Below, piece after piece: positions 1 through 7,493 of a DNA stretch of 19,972 nt. The position numbers and the translations under genes are program-made. This DNA comes from an uncultured Eubacteriales bacterium (GTDB lineage: Bacteria; Bacillota; Clostridia; Oscillospirales; Oscillospiraceae), in assembly GCA_900548795.1 (NCBI GenBank), contig URLT01000028.1, forward strand, positions 1 to 19,972. Reading direction: 5' to 3'. How positions within the stretch are numbered: position 1 is the first letter of the stretch; every line of letters starts with the position of its first letter. The notes below the pieces were generated by a model, which did not search any database, had not been told where the DNA came from, and saw only the letters and a list, made by a program, of their open reading frames with translations.

Positions 1-1
1 G

Positions 2-1129
2 CCGCCGCGCTCTCACGCGGGTCTGATCGTGCTCCTGCTGGCGCTGTTTTTCGGGCTGAATCTGGTGTCCTTTCTGGCGCTCGTGCGCCTGTATTGGCAG
101 AAGGAGGAGCCGACGCCCGCAACGGTGCCGTCCGAATCCACGGAATCGTGGTTCGGCGCGGACTATGACGAGAGCGCGATCCTCCAATACCGGCAGACCG
201 GCGCGGAGCTTGACCGCGAGGAGGTCTCGGAGAAGCTGAGCGCGTCGCTTGCCGCCGTCTCGAGCGACCGGGAGTCGGCAACGGGGCTGATCCTGACCGA
301 GGACGGCTATCTGCTCGTTGCCGGGCGGGTGCTTGAGCACGCCGCGACGCTCGGCGTGACGCTTGCCGACGGCCAGCACTACGACGCGGATCTCGTCGGC
401 CGCGACGCGGCGACGGATTTTGCGATCCTGAAGATCAACGCCAAGGGGCTTCGACCCGCGGAGCTGTCCGACGGGGCGCAGGTCGCCGAGGGCGACACGC
501 TCTACTCCGTCGACGCGTCGGACGGGCACATCACCCAGAGCCGGGTCTTTGAGACGATCCCGATGACCGACGGCGAGGGAAATACCGGCCACCTTCTGCG
601 CACCGGGCTGGATCTGCGCAAGGAGGAGCCGGCGGCGGCGCTGGCGAATAAGAGCGGGCAGATCGTTGCGCTCTATCCCGGCGCGAGCGCCGAGGCCGAG
701 GGGCTTACGGCGGTCAGCGGGGCGATCCCGACGTCCTATGTGCTTGGCCTTCTAAACGATCTGATCGCCTTCGGCGCGACGACCGGACAGGCAACGCTGG
801 GCATGGAGGTCTGCGCGCTTTCCGAGGCGCAGCAGAGCTATTGGAGCCTGCCGGCGGGCGTGGCGATCGAGCGCATCGGCGAGCGCGGCGGCGCCTATGC
901 GGCGGGGCTTCGCCCGGGCGACGTGCTGATCCGCATCGGCGGACAGGAGATCTGCACCCTCTGGGACTATCTGCTCGCGGTCAGGCAGCTTCGCGCCGGG
1001 GAGCGCGTGGAGATCACGGTTTACGCCGACGGCGAGGAATACACCGTTCCGGTCACGGTCGACACGGCCGGGCAGGACGACGAGCCGTATTTCGCGCGGG
1101 ACACCGAGCCGAAGGCTCTGACACAATAG
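2..1129 (+). CDS. HtrA-like membrane-anchored trypsin-fold/PDZ protein, catalytically degenerate (5' end outside window)
   Basis: The reading frame is open to the left edge, so the true start lies upstream; residues below are numbered from the GTG at 29. A hydrophobic segment (about residues 1-20) is a membrane anchor or uncleaved signal. An acidic linker leads to a trypsin-like domain (about 84-220) and one C-terminal PDZ domain (about 255-345, with the GLRPGDVLIRIGG core). The organisation matches DegP/HtrA S1C proteases of the cell envelope. By eye alignment to the HtrA pattern, the catalytic His position is Arg100 (VAGRV instead of TNNHV), Asp130 is kept (ATDFAIL), and the GNSGGP serine motif is replaced by sequence around EEPAAAL (198-204). 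It is therefore probably a non-proteolytic binding or scaffold protein. The family call is firm; the loss of activity is inferred from the sequence. Confidence 0.8.
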   Translation, partial: PPRSHAGLIVLLLALFFGLNLVSFLALVRLYWQKEEPTPATVPSESTESWFGADYDESAILQYRQTGAELDREEVSEKLSASLAAVSSDRESATGLILTEDGYLLVAGRVLEHAATLGVTLADGQHYDADLVGRDAATDFAILKINAKGLRPAELSDGAQVAEGDTLYSVDASDGHITQSRVFETIPMTDGEGNTGHLLRTGLDLRKEEPAAALANKSGQIVALYPGASAEAEGLTAVSGAIPTSYVLGLLNDLIAFGATTGQATLGMEVCALSEAQQSYWSLPAGVAIERIGERGGAYAAGLRPGDVLIRIGGQEICTLWDYLLAVRQLRAGERVEITVYADGEEYTVPVTVDTAGQDDEPYFARDTEPKALTQ

Positions 1130-1144
1130 AAAACGGAGAAGCAG

Positions 1145-1169
1145 CGCGGCGCCCAAGCAGGGCGCCGCG
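1145..1169 (+). terminator. GC-rich hairpin after the HtrA-like gene
   Basis: A perfect 10-bp stem (CGCGGCGCCC, loop AAGCA, GGGCGCCGCG) starts 16 bases after the stop codon. The following bases (TTCGTGCCTTC) are only weakly T-rich, so termination strength is uncertain. Confidence 0.55.
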
Positions 1170-1186
1170 TTCGTGCCTTCTGCATG

Positions 1187-1215
1187 TTGACATATTTCGT
1201 GTTTTTTGCTATCAT
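1187..1215 (+). promoter_or_regulatory. Sigma-A promoter leading into inverted-repeat element
   Basis: TTGACA (1187-1192), a 17-base spacer and TATCAT (1210-1215). The predicted start, about 1222, falls at the first bases of the repeat element, so any transcript would begin with the repeat and then run toward the secreted-protein gene at 1475. Confidence 0.65.
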
Positions 1216-1220
1216 AATAT

Positions 1221-1385
1221 TAAGGAATCTCTGAATCAATCGGCTGCGGCGCTCAGCGGGTCTTTTGCCCCAACTGATTGGTTTGAAAATCTTGAAATAC
1301 ACAAAGGATTCCTGCGATTTTCAAACCTCAATTTGGAACAAAATCCCTCGCTGACCGCTCTTGCGATTGAATCAGAGCTTCCTTA
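1221..1385. repeat. Inverted-repeat (MITE-like) element, copy 1, full length
   Basis: A 165-bp non-coding element with imperfect terminal inverted repeats of about 35 bp: it starts TAAGGAATCTCTGAATCAAT and its reverse complement starts TAAGGAAGCTCTGATTCAAT. The core carries GGGTCTTTTGCCCC. A nested perfect 12-bp inverted repeat (GGTTTGAAAATC at 1280-1291 and GATTTTCAAACC at 1316-1327) lies inside. Related copies are at 12305-12414 and from 19896. ATAATAT occurs just outside both ends (1214-1220 and 1387-1393), a possible target duplication, although the sequence there is AT-rich anyway. No transposase is encoded. Confidence 0.8.
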
Positions 1386-1391
1386 GATAAT

Positions 1392-1418
1392 ATGAATATA
1401 GAAGATTTTTATATTCAT
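1392..1418 (+). other. AT-rich stem-loop in leader of secreted-protein gene
   Basis: ATGAATATA (1392-1400) pairs with TATATTCAT (1410-1418) across a 9-base loop. It lies between the repeat element and the ribosome binding site of the gene at 1475. No T-run follows, so it is not an obvious terminator; a leader RNA structure is possible. Confidence 0.4.
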
Positions 1419-1474
1419 GGAGAAGTGCTGGCAAAATAAATAAAGTATATTTGACGAAAATGGAGGTTAGAGAA

Positions 1475-2590
1475 ATGCTAAACAAAAAACAGCGATTAGT
1501 TCTTTTTCTTGTACTTATCATCGTAAGCGTTTACACTTTTGCTTCCTCTGCTCTTGCCGCCTCTGTTGGAGCCATCGTAAACTTTCAAAAATCTTCCTAT
1601 ACTGATGTTTCTGCTTCAAAAAATTGGTCTCGTAATGGTTTTACAACTTTGATTAGTAATAATCCGGAGGTAAGCTATGGTGAGGGCTTTTTGTATTCGG
1701 ATAGTACAATAAATACTACCGGTCGATTTCGAGTTTTTTGGGCGCACGAATATAGAATTACTGGTTCTTCGGGGGGCTATATTGGTTTTTTCCTTTTTAA
1801 TAATACAGGAAAGCAGATAAAAGTCAATCTGGGGAAATATGGAAAGGCTGTTAATGCCTCTAACGTTATCGCCGGTCAGTCTGCCGCTGATAGTTATTTT
1901 TGCAAAAACGCTACAGAGACAACCTATGCAACAATTTCAAACGGAGGATCTACATATCTTTCGTTCTACACCCCTACAGGATATACCTGCGTTGGACAGT
2001 ATGACATCGTTATTCGTGATTTGTCGAACGCCTACGTAACAGGTGGCATTACCGTAAAGACATTCATGTCATACACACATCCAGACACTTTTTTGAGTCG
2101 GAACCGCTCGCTGCTACAAAAAAGTGGAACAGAGGCGCGCGGAAGAGTGGGATACAGCGAAAAGCAATTAACATGGCAAAACGCGCAGAAAGAAACATAC
2201 ATCACATTCTGTAGTACTGTGCATAACAGTTGGCTCGTACCTGTTAACGATTTAGACTATTACAGTAGTACAGTTGATAGCGTAAGTAATGCGCCCTACT
2301 ATGGCGGCTATGGCATTGTATTAAATATTACAGTAACTTTTGCGGAAGATAATTCTGTGCTTGCAATTTCTCCATGCGTTTTAGGGGCGGATCAAAGTGG
2401 CAGCCTGAACGGAGGATCAAACATTCATCCGATGGTCGTAAGTGTTAATGGTTCTACACTTACTAACGACGTTCAAAATGGGCAGATGTGGATTATCGCG
2501 TCAGGCAATGCGGGGACAACAGTAACCGTTCAAACCACATTGATTGCATTTGAATATGCCTCCATGCGTCTCGTTGTGACCAACGGATAA
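1475..2590 (+). CDS. Secreted protein of unknown function, AT-rich gene
   Basis: A 371-residue protein. The ATG at 1475 is chosen because GGAGG (1462-1466) sits 8 bases upstream; a TTG at 1451 in frame lies before that site. The N-terminus is a classical signal peptide: basic MLNKKQR, a hydrophobic core and an ASSALA|AS cleavage site near residue 29. The mature part is rich in Ser, Thr, Asn, Gly and aromatic residues, with no membrane anchor, LPXTG motif or repeats that I recognise, and looks like a beta-rich extracellular protein. I do not recognise a family. Base use differs from its surroundings: bases 1621-1680 are 35% GC, against 60% at 6181-6240. This suggests recent acquisition. It lies 24 bases before the MBOAT gene in the same direction, so it may be cotranscribed with the acetylation pair. 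Confidence 0.75.
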   Translation: MLNKKQRLVLFLVLIIVSVYTFASSALAASVGAIVNFQKSSYTDVSASKNWSRNGFTTLISNNPEVSYGEGFLYSDSTINTTGRFRVFWAHEYRITGSSGGYIGFFLFNNTGKQIKVNLGKYGKAVNASNVIAGQSAADSYFCKNATETTYATISNGGSTYLSFYTPTGYTCVGQYDIVIRDLSNAYVTGGITVKTFMSYTHPDTFLSRNRSLLQKSGTEARGRVGYSEKQLTWQNAQKETYITFCSTVHNSWLVPVNDLDYYSSTVDSVSNAPYYGGYGIVLNITVTFAEDNSVLAISPCVLGADQSGSLNGGSNIHPMVVSVNGSTLTNDVQNGQMWIIASGNAGTTVTVQTTLIAFEYASMRLVVTNG

Positions 2591-2614
2591 TCAACTGATT
2601 AAAGGAAAAAATAT

Positions 2615-3968
2615 ATGGCGTTTAACAGTATTTGCTTCTTATTCTACTTCTTACCGGTTTATTTTCTGCTCGTCTATCTTTGTCCGAAAAAGCTGAGAAA
2701 TGCGGTCGCGCTGGCAGGCAGCCTGCTGTTTTACGCGTGGGGAGAGCCGGAGTGCGTCCTGCTGATCGCGGCGGCCACGCTTGCAAATTACGGCCTTGGC
2801 CTGCTGCTGTCGCGGGCGCGGCGGCTCCGGATTCGCGCTCGGCTGCGTGCTGAATTTAGGGCTGCTTTTTGCCTTCAAATATCTCGGCTTTTTCGCCGGA
2901 TTGTTCGGTGCAGACCTTGTATTGCCGCTCCCGTTGGGACTGTCGTTTTTTGTGTTTCAGGCTATGAGCTATCTCATTGACTGCTTTCGGGGAACGATCG
3001 TCCCGGAAAAACGGTTCGATCGCTTCGCGCTCTATCTGCTGCTCTTTCCGCGCGTGATGCAGGGGCCGCTGATGCGCTACGGCGACCTGCGTGAGCAGCT
3101 GGATCACCCTGCGCTTACGCTTCCCGGCATCTCAAGGGGTTGCTTCCGGTTTGCGGTCGGCCTGAGCAAAAAGCTCCTGCTTGCCAACAGCCTCGGGGCG
3201 CTGGCTGACCGCGTTTGGGGAGCGACGGATGCCGCTGCGGCAACGACATGGCTCGGCCTGCTGGCCTACACGCTGCAAATCTACTTTGATTTCAGCGGCT
3301 ATACCGACATGGCGCTTGGCCTCGGCGGAATGATGGGCTTCGAATTTTCGGAAAATTTTAACTATCCCTATCTCAGCCGCTCCGTTTCGGAATTCTGGCG
3401 GCGCTGGCACATCACGCTGGGACAATGGTTCCGCGACTATGTCTATTTCCCCTTGGGCGGCAGCCGCAAGGGGCGATGGCGGCTCGTGCGCAATCTGCTC
3501 ATCGTCTGGACGCTGACCGGCTTCTGGCATGGCGCAAACTGGACGTTCCTGCTCTGGGGCTTTTATTTTGGCGTGCTGCTCTGCGCCGAGAAGCTGCTTC
3601 AAATTGAAAAAAGGCGCATCCCGGCACCGCTGCGGCACGTCTTCTGCCTGTTGGCGGTGATGTTCGGCTGGGTGCTTTTCCGGAGCGCCTCTGTGGAAGA
3701 AGCCGTTGCGTTCTTTGGCCGCCTGTTCGGAAGCTGCGGCGCAGTCGACGGCGACACCCTGTATGATCTGCATGATGCATGGCCGCTGCTGCTCCTCGGC
3801 GCGATCGGCGCCACGCCGCTGCTCAAAAATCTCTGCGCCCGCGTGACGCGGCGGCTTCCGAATGCCGCCCCCGTTTTGCAGGGCGTGGCCGGTCTGGCAA
3901 TGCTCGCGATCTGCACGGTCTGCCTGGCCAATTCGAATTATCAGGCATTCCTGTATTTGAGGTTTTAA
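2615..3968 (+). CDS. MBOAT family O-acyltransferase (AlgI-like), frame disrupted near 2815-2830
   Basis: Membrane-bound O-acyltransferase of the AlgI/DltB superfamily, expected to move acetyl groups across the membrane for O-acetylation of a cell-surface glycan. The ATG at 2615 (after AAAGGAAA) gives the typical family N-terminus: MAFNSICFLFYFLPVYF, then RNAVALAGSLLFYAWGEPE and NYGLGLLLSRAR. The family sequence then continues in another frame from about 2820 (GGSGFALG, LNLGLLFAFKYLGFF) to the stop at 3968. One extra base or two missing bases in a GC-rich stretch explains this. Read through, the product is about 450 residues, near the usual size. The downstream part keeps WRRWHITLG and the catalytic-His motif TGFWHGANW. 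It may be a true pseudogene, a recoding site or a sequence error. Its DHHW partner starts 4 bases after the stop. Confidence 0.82.
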
Positions 3969-3972
3969 GGCC

Positions 3973-5145
3973 ATGAGAAAAAAGCTGTTATCCTTGCTCA
4001 CGCCGGTGCTGTTCTTCGGCTTTCTTGCGGTGTTTTTCGTCTGGGCGCTGCTCAAGCCGGATGGAGCAGTCAGCCTTTCCGAGGGGCGCGCCCTTGCGCA
4101 GAAGCCGGTAAACGATCTGAGTGACCTGCCGGCCTTGATTCAGAAGTATTCCGACTACCTGTCTGACCAATTCCCGCTTCGCGAGGAGATGCTCCGGCTT
4201 GAATCCGCCGTGCAGATCCGCACCAAGCAGCATTATGCGCGGAATGTGACGGTCGACGACGAGGGATATTTGCTGCCCGAGGTCTACCGGGCGGATCCGA
4301 ACGAACGCCTTGCCATCGTTTATGCACTGGATCAGCAGGTTCAGACGCTGCCGGAGGTGGATTTTGTCTATGCCGTCCTGCCGCAGAAAAACAATCTGCT
4401 GGAATCTGACGCTGCTGATGCACGACGCAGCGAGGCAAACCGCCAAGCGCTCTGTGACGACCTGAGCCAAATCTCGAGCCTGACCCTGCTGGACATCGGA
4501 ACGGCGCTGACCGAGCGCTATTCCGCCCCGGAGCGGCGGGCGTTTTATTACCGCACGGATTTCCACTGGAACGAACGCGGCGCGTTCTGCGCAGCGGAGC
4601 AAATTGCCGCCGGGATGCAGGAGGCCGGCCTGCTGGACGGCGTGACGCTTCCGACCGAGAGCGACTTTGAATGGCAGGAGCTTGGCAAGACGCATACCTA
4701 TCTCGGTGACCTGAACCGGCGGTTTTCTTATCAATTCTCTACGCAGGAGGAGATCCCCTTTTATTGCCTTGGGGATACCGCCGACCTCCGCTATTATGCA
4801 AGCGGGGATGCTCCGGCTGCACGGTCGTCGATCCTTGCCGGAGGGCTTGCCGCGCCGGAGCTGGATTACGGTGCGCTCTCCACGGAAAATCTGGGCTATT
4901 ACCGCGTCAGCAATCCGCACGCCCGCAGCGATCGACGCGTCTTGATCCTCAAGGACTCGATGGAAAACCCGATGACCGACTATTTCACGGCGCTGTTTTC
5001 GGAGGTGATCGTCATTGACCCGCGCAGCTATGACGAGCCGTATGCGCTTGCCGAGCTGGTTGCGCGCTATGACCTTGACAGCGTGCTCCTGCTGTATCAC
5101 CAGAATCATATTTCTTTTGAATTGGGTCAGTTCCTCACAAAATAG
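3973..5145 (+). CDS. DHHW/AlgX-like SGNH-hydrolase-fold protein, partner of MBOAT
   Basis: A 390-residue protein with one N-terminal hydrophobic segment (about 5-28), so it is a membrane-anchored extracytoplasmic protein. The motif YYRTDFHWNERGAF (about 194-207) is the DHHW/AlgX signature carrying the Asp-His pair. LKDSMENPMTDYF (about 323-335) corresponds to the Ser-containing block of the family. Such proteins receive acetyl groups from an MBOAT transporter and transfer them to polysaccharide or another surface polymer (AlgI with AlgX or AlgJ are the studied examples). The start at 3973 follows the MBOAT stop by 4 bases with AAGG as a weak ribosome site, suggesting translational coupling. 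Substrate is unknown. Confidence 0.82.
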   Translation: MRKKLLSLLTPVLFFGFLAVFFVWALLKPDGAVSLSEGRALAQKPVNDLSDLPALIQKYSDYLSDQFPLREEMLRLESAVQIRTKQHYARNVTVDDEGYLLPEVYRADPNERLAIVYALDQQVQTLPEVDFVYAVLPQKNNLLESDAADARRSEANRQALCDDLSQISSLTLLDIGTALTERYSAPERRAFYYRTDFHWNERGAFCAAEQIAAGMQEAGLLDGVTLPTESDFEWQELGKTHTYLGDLNRRFSYQFSTQEEIPFYCLGDTADLRYYASGDAPAARSSILAGGLAAPELDYGALSTENLGYYRVSNPHARSDRRVLILKDSMENPMTDYFTALFSEVIVIDPRSYDEPYALAELVARYDLDSVLLLYHQNHISFELGQFLTK

Positions 5146-5154
5146 CTGCATGAC

Positions 5155-5179
5155 CGCGGCGCCCGGCATGGACGCCGCG
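5155..5179 (+). terminator. Hairpin terminator after the acetylation pair
   Basis: CGCGGCG (5155-5161) pairs with CGCCGCG (5173-5179), followed by ATTTCTTGACTTTTTTT. The T-rich stretch is also part of the next promoter, so the terminator and promoter are back to back. Confidence 0.6.
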
Positions 5180-5184
5180 ATTTC

Positions 5185-5213
5185 TTGACTTTTTTTCTGA
5201 AAATTGGTATAAT
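5185..5213 (+). promoter_or_regulatory. Sigma-A promoter of the topoisomerase operon
   Basis: TTGACT (5185-5190), a 17-base spacer and a perfect TATAAT (5208-5213), 36 bases before the ATG at 5249. Confidence 0.75.
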
Positions 5214-5221
5214 CTATACCA
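5205..5221. promoter_or_regulatory. Palindrome over the -10 element, candidate operator
   Basis: TGGTATAATCTATACCA is a perfect inverted repeat with 7-bp arms and a 3-base centre. It covers the whole -10 hexamer, the position where a dimeric repressor would block RNA polymerase. The regulator is not identifiable from the site alone. Confidence 0.45.
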
Positions 5222-5248
5222 TATAGGCATTGGAAAGGGTAACGGACT

Positions 5249-7489
5249 ATGGCACGGAAGAAAAAGGAAGCGGAACACAAAAAAACAGACGACTTACAGG
5301 TCGAGGGACTGCACGCCGAGGTGCTCGAGCAGCCGATCACGGACACCTTGACCGTCAACTATATGCCCTATGCAATGAGCGTGATCGTTTCGCGCGCAAT
5401 CCCGGAGATCGACGGCTTCAAGCCCTCGCACCGCAAGCTGCTTTATACCATGTACAAAATGGGGCTGCTGACCGGCGGACGCACAAAGTCGGCGAACATC
5501 GTCGGGCAGACCATGCGCCTGAACCCGCACGGCGACGCCGCGATCTACGAGACGATGGTGCGTCTTGCGCGCGGCAACGGGGCGCTGCTGGTGCCCTTCG
5601 TCGATTCCAAGGGCAACTTCGGCAAGGTCTATTCGCGCGACATGGCCTACGCGGCCAGCCGCTATACCGAGGCCAAGCTCGAGCCGATCTGCGGCGAGAT
5701 CTTCCGCGACATCGACTGCGAAACGGTCGATTTTGTCGACAACTACGACAACACCATGCTTGAGCCGACGCTCCTGCCGACGGCGTTTCCAAATGTGCTC
5801 GTCTCGGCCAATATGGGCATCGCGGTCGGCATGGCCAGCAACATTTGCAGCTTCAACCTGCGCGAGGTCTGCGCCGCGACGGCTGCATGGATCCGAAACC
5901 CGGATTGCGACCTGACGGAATACCTGCCCGCGCCGGATTTTTCCACCGGCGGCGAGATCCTCTATGACGCGGCCGAGATGGAGCGCATCTACAGCACCGG
6001 CCGGGGCAGCGTGCGCCTGCGCGCGCGCTGGCGCTACGTCAAAGAGGGCAACCTGATCGAAATTTACGAGATCCCCTATACGACCACGACCGAGGCGATC
6101 ATCGACAAGGTCTCCGAGCTGATCAAGGCCGGCAAGGTGCGCGAGATCAGCGACATGCGCGACGAGACCGACCTGTCCGGCCTGAAGCTGACGATCGACC
6201 TCAAGCGCGGCGTCGACCCCGAGAAGCTCATGCAAAAGCTCATGCGCTCGACCCCGCTGATGGACAGCTTCGGCTGCAACTTCAACCTGCTCATCGCCGG
6301 GATGCCGCGCGTGATGGGTGTGCGCGAGATCTTGGAGGAATGGACGGCGTGGCGCACGGAGTGCGTGCGGCGGCGCGTGTTCTTCCAGCGGCAGAAGAAG
6401 CAGGAGAAGCTGCACCTGCTCAAGGGTCTGCGGCGCATCCTGCTCGACATCGACAAGGCTATTGCCATCATCCGCGAGACGGAGCTTGAGAGCGAGGTCG
6501 TGCCCAACCTGATGATCGGCTTCGGCATCGACAGCCGTCAGGCTGAGTTCGTCGCGGACATCAAGCTGCGCAACATCAACCGCGAGTATATCCTGCGGCG
6601 CACGCAGGAGGTCGAGGCGCTGGAGCTGGAGATCGCCGAGCTGGACGGCCTGCTGCAAAGCGAGAAGAAGCTGCGCGGCGTGATCGTCGGGGAGCTGGAG
6701 GCCATCGCCAAAAAATACGGCGAGCCGCGCCGCACCGGCATCCTCTATGACTCCGTCAGCTACGAGCCGGACGACGAGCCGGAGACGCCGGACTATCCGG
6801 TTTCGGTTTTCGTCTCCCGCGAGGGCTATTTCAAAAAAATCACGCCGAAATCCCTGCGCATGGCCGACGAGCAGAAGTTCAAGGAGGGCGACAGCCTGCT
6901 GTTCTCCTGCGAGACGACGAATGCGGCGGAGCTGATGGTGTTCTCCGACCGCTGCCAGGTTTACAAGGCGCGGTGCGCCGATTTTGAGGACACCAAGGCC
7001 TCGGCGCTGGGCGACTATCTGCCCGGCAAGCTGGGCTTTGACGAGGGCGAGAATTTCTTCGCGCTCTGTATGCCGGGGGATTACAGCGGCAGCGTGCTCT
7101 TCGTGTTTGAAAACGGCAAGGTCGCCAAGGTCGAGCTTGCGGCCTATCAGACCAAGTCCAACCGCCGCAAGCTGACCGGCGCATACAGTGACAAAAGCCC
7201 GCTCAAGGCGATGTTCTGCCTGAAGCAGGACGTGCAGCTCGCGCTGTACTCCACGGAGGGACGGGCGCTGGTCTTCTCGACGGCGCAGCTTGCCGCCAAG
7301 ACGACCCGCGCTGCGCAGGGCGTCGCCGTCCTGACACTCAAGCGCAAGGCGACGCTCTGCCGCGCCGTCGAGCTGGAGCAGAGCGGAATCGTCAACGCCG
7401 CGCGCTACCGAACCCGCACGCTTCCGGCGGCCGGCGCGCTGCTGCGTCCGGAGGACGCGGAGGAAAAACAGATGGAATTGGAGCTGTGA
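5249..7489 (+). CDS. Type II DNA topoisomerase subunit A (topoisomerase IV/gyrase A type)
   Basis: A 746-residue GyrA/ParC-family protein, the DNA breakage-reunion subunit that works with an ATPase subunit B. After a basic N-terminus come the winged-helix/tower core (PYAMSVIVSRAIPEIDGFKPSHRK at about 40-63), the quinolone-region block NPHGDAAIYE (92-101) and the catalytic tyrosine, Tyr139 in ASRYTEAKL. A C-terminal DNA-wrapping-like domain occupies about 500-746. No GyrA box is seen, which favours a topoisomerase IV-type subunit over gyrase. Ala97 stands where E. coli GyrA has Ser83, and Glu101 where it has Asp87. The ATG at 5249 follows GGAAAGG (5232-5238). No subunit B gene lies upstream; the gene has its own promoter and opens an operon with the next two genes. 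Confidence 0.9.
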   Translation: MARKKKEAEHKKTDDLQVEGLHAEVLEQPITDTLTVNYMPYAMSVIVSRAIPEIDGFKPSHRKLLYTMYKMGLLTGGRTKSANIVGQTMRLNPHGDAAIYETMVRLARGNGALLVPFVDSKGNFGKVYSRDMAYAASRYTEAKLEPICGEIFRDIDCETVDFVDNYDNTMLEPTLLPTAFPNVLVSANMGIAVGMASNICSFNLREVCAATAAWIRNPDCDLTEYLPAPDFSTGGEILYDAAEMERIYSTGRGSVRLRARWRYVKEGNLIEIYEIPYTTTTEAIIDKVSELIKAGKVREISDMRDETDLSGLKLTIDLKRGVDPEKLMQKLMRSTPLMDSFGCNFNLLIAGMPRVMGVREILEEWTAWRTECVRRRVFFQRQKKQEKLHLLKGLRRILLDIDKAIAIIRETELESEVVPNLMIGFGIDSRQAEFVADIKLRNINREYILRRTQEVEALELEIAELDGLLQSEKKLRGVIVGELEAIAKKYGEPRRTGILYDSVSYEPDDEPETPDYPVSVFVSREGYFKKITPKSLRMADEQKFKEGDSLLFSCETTNAAELMVFSDRCQVYKARCADFEDTKASALGDYLPGKLGFDEGENFFALCMPGDYSGSVLFVFENGKVAKVELAAYQTKSNRRKLTGAYSDKSPLKAMFCLKQDVQLALYSTEGRALVFSTAQLAAKTTRAAQGVAVLTLKRKATLCRAVELEQSGIVNAARYRTRTLPAAGALLRPEDAEEKQMELEL

Positions 7490-7493
7490 ACGG

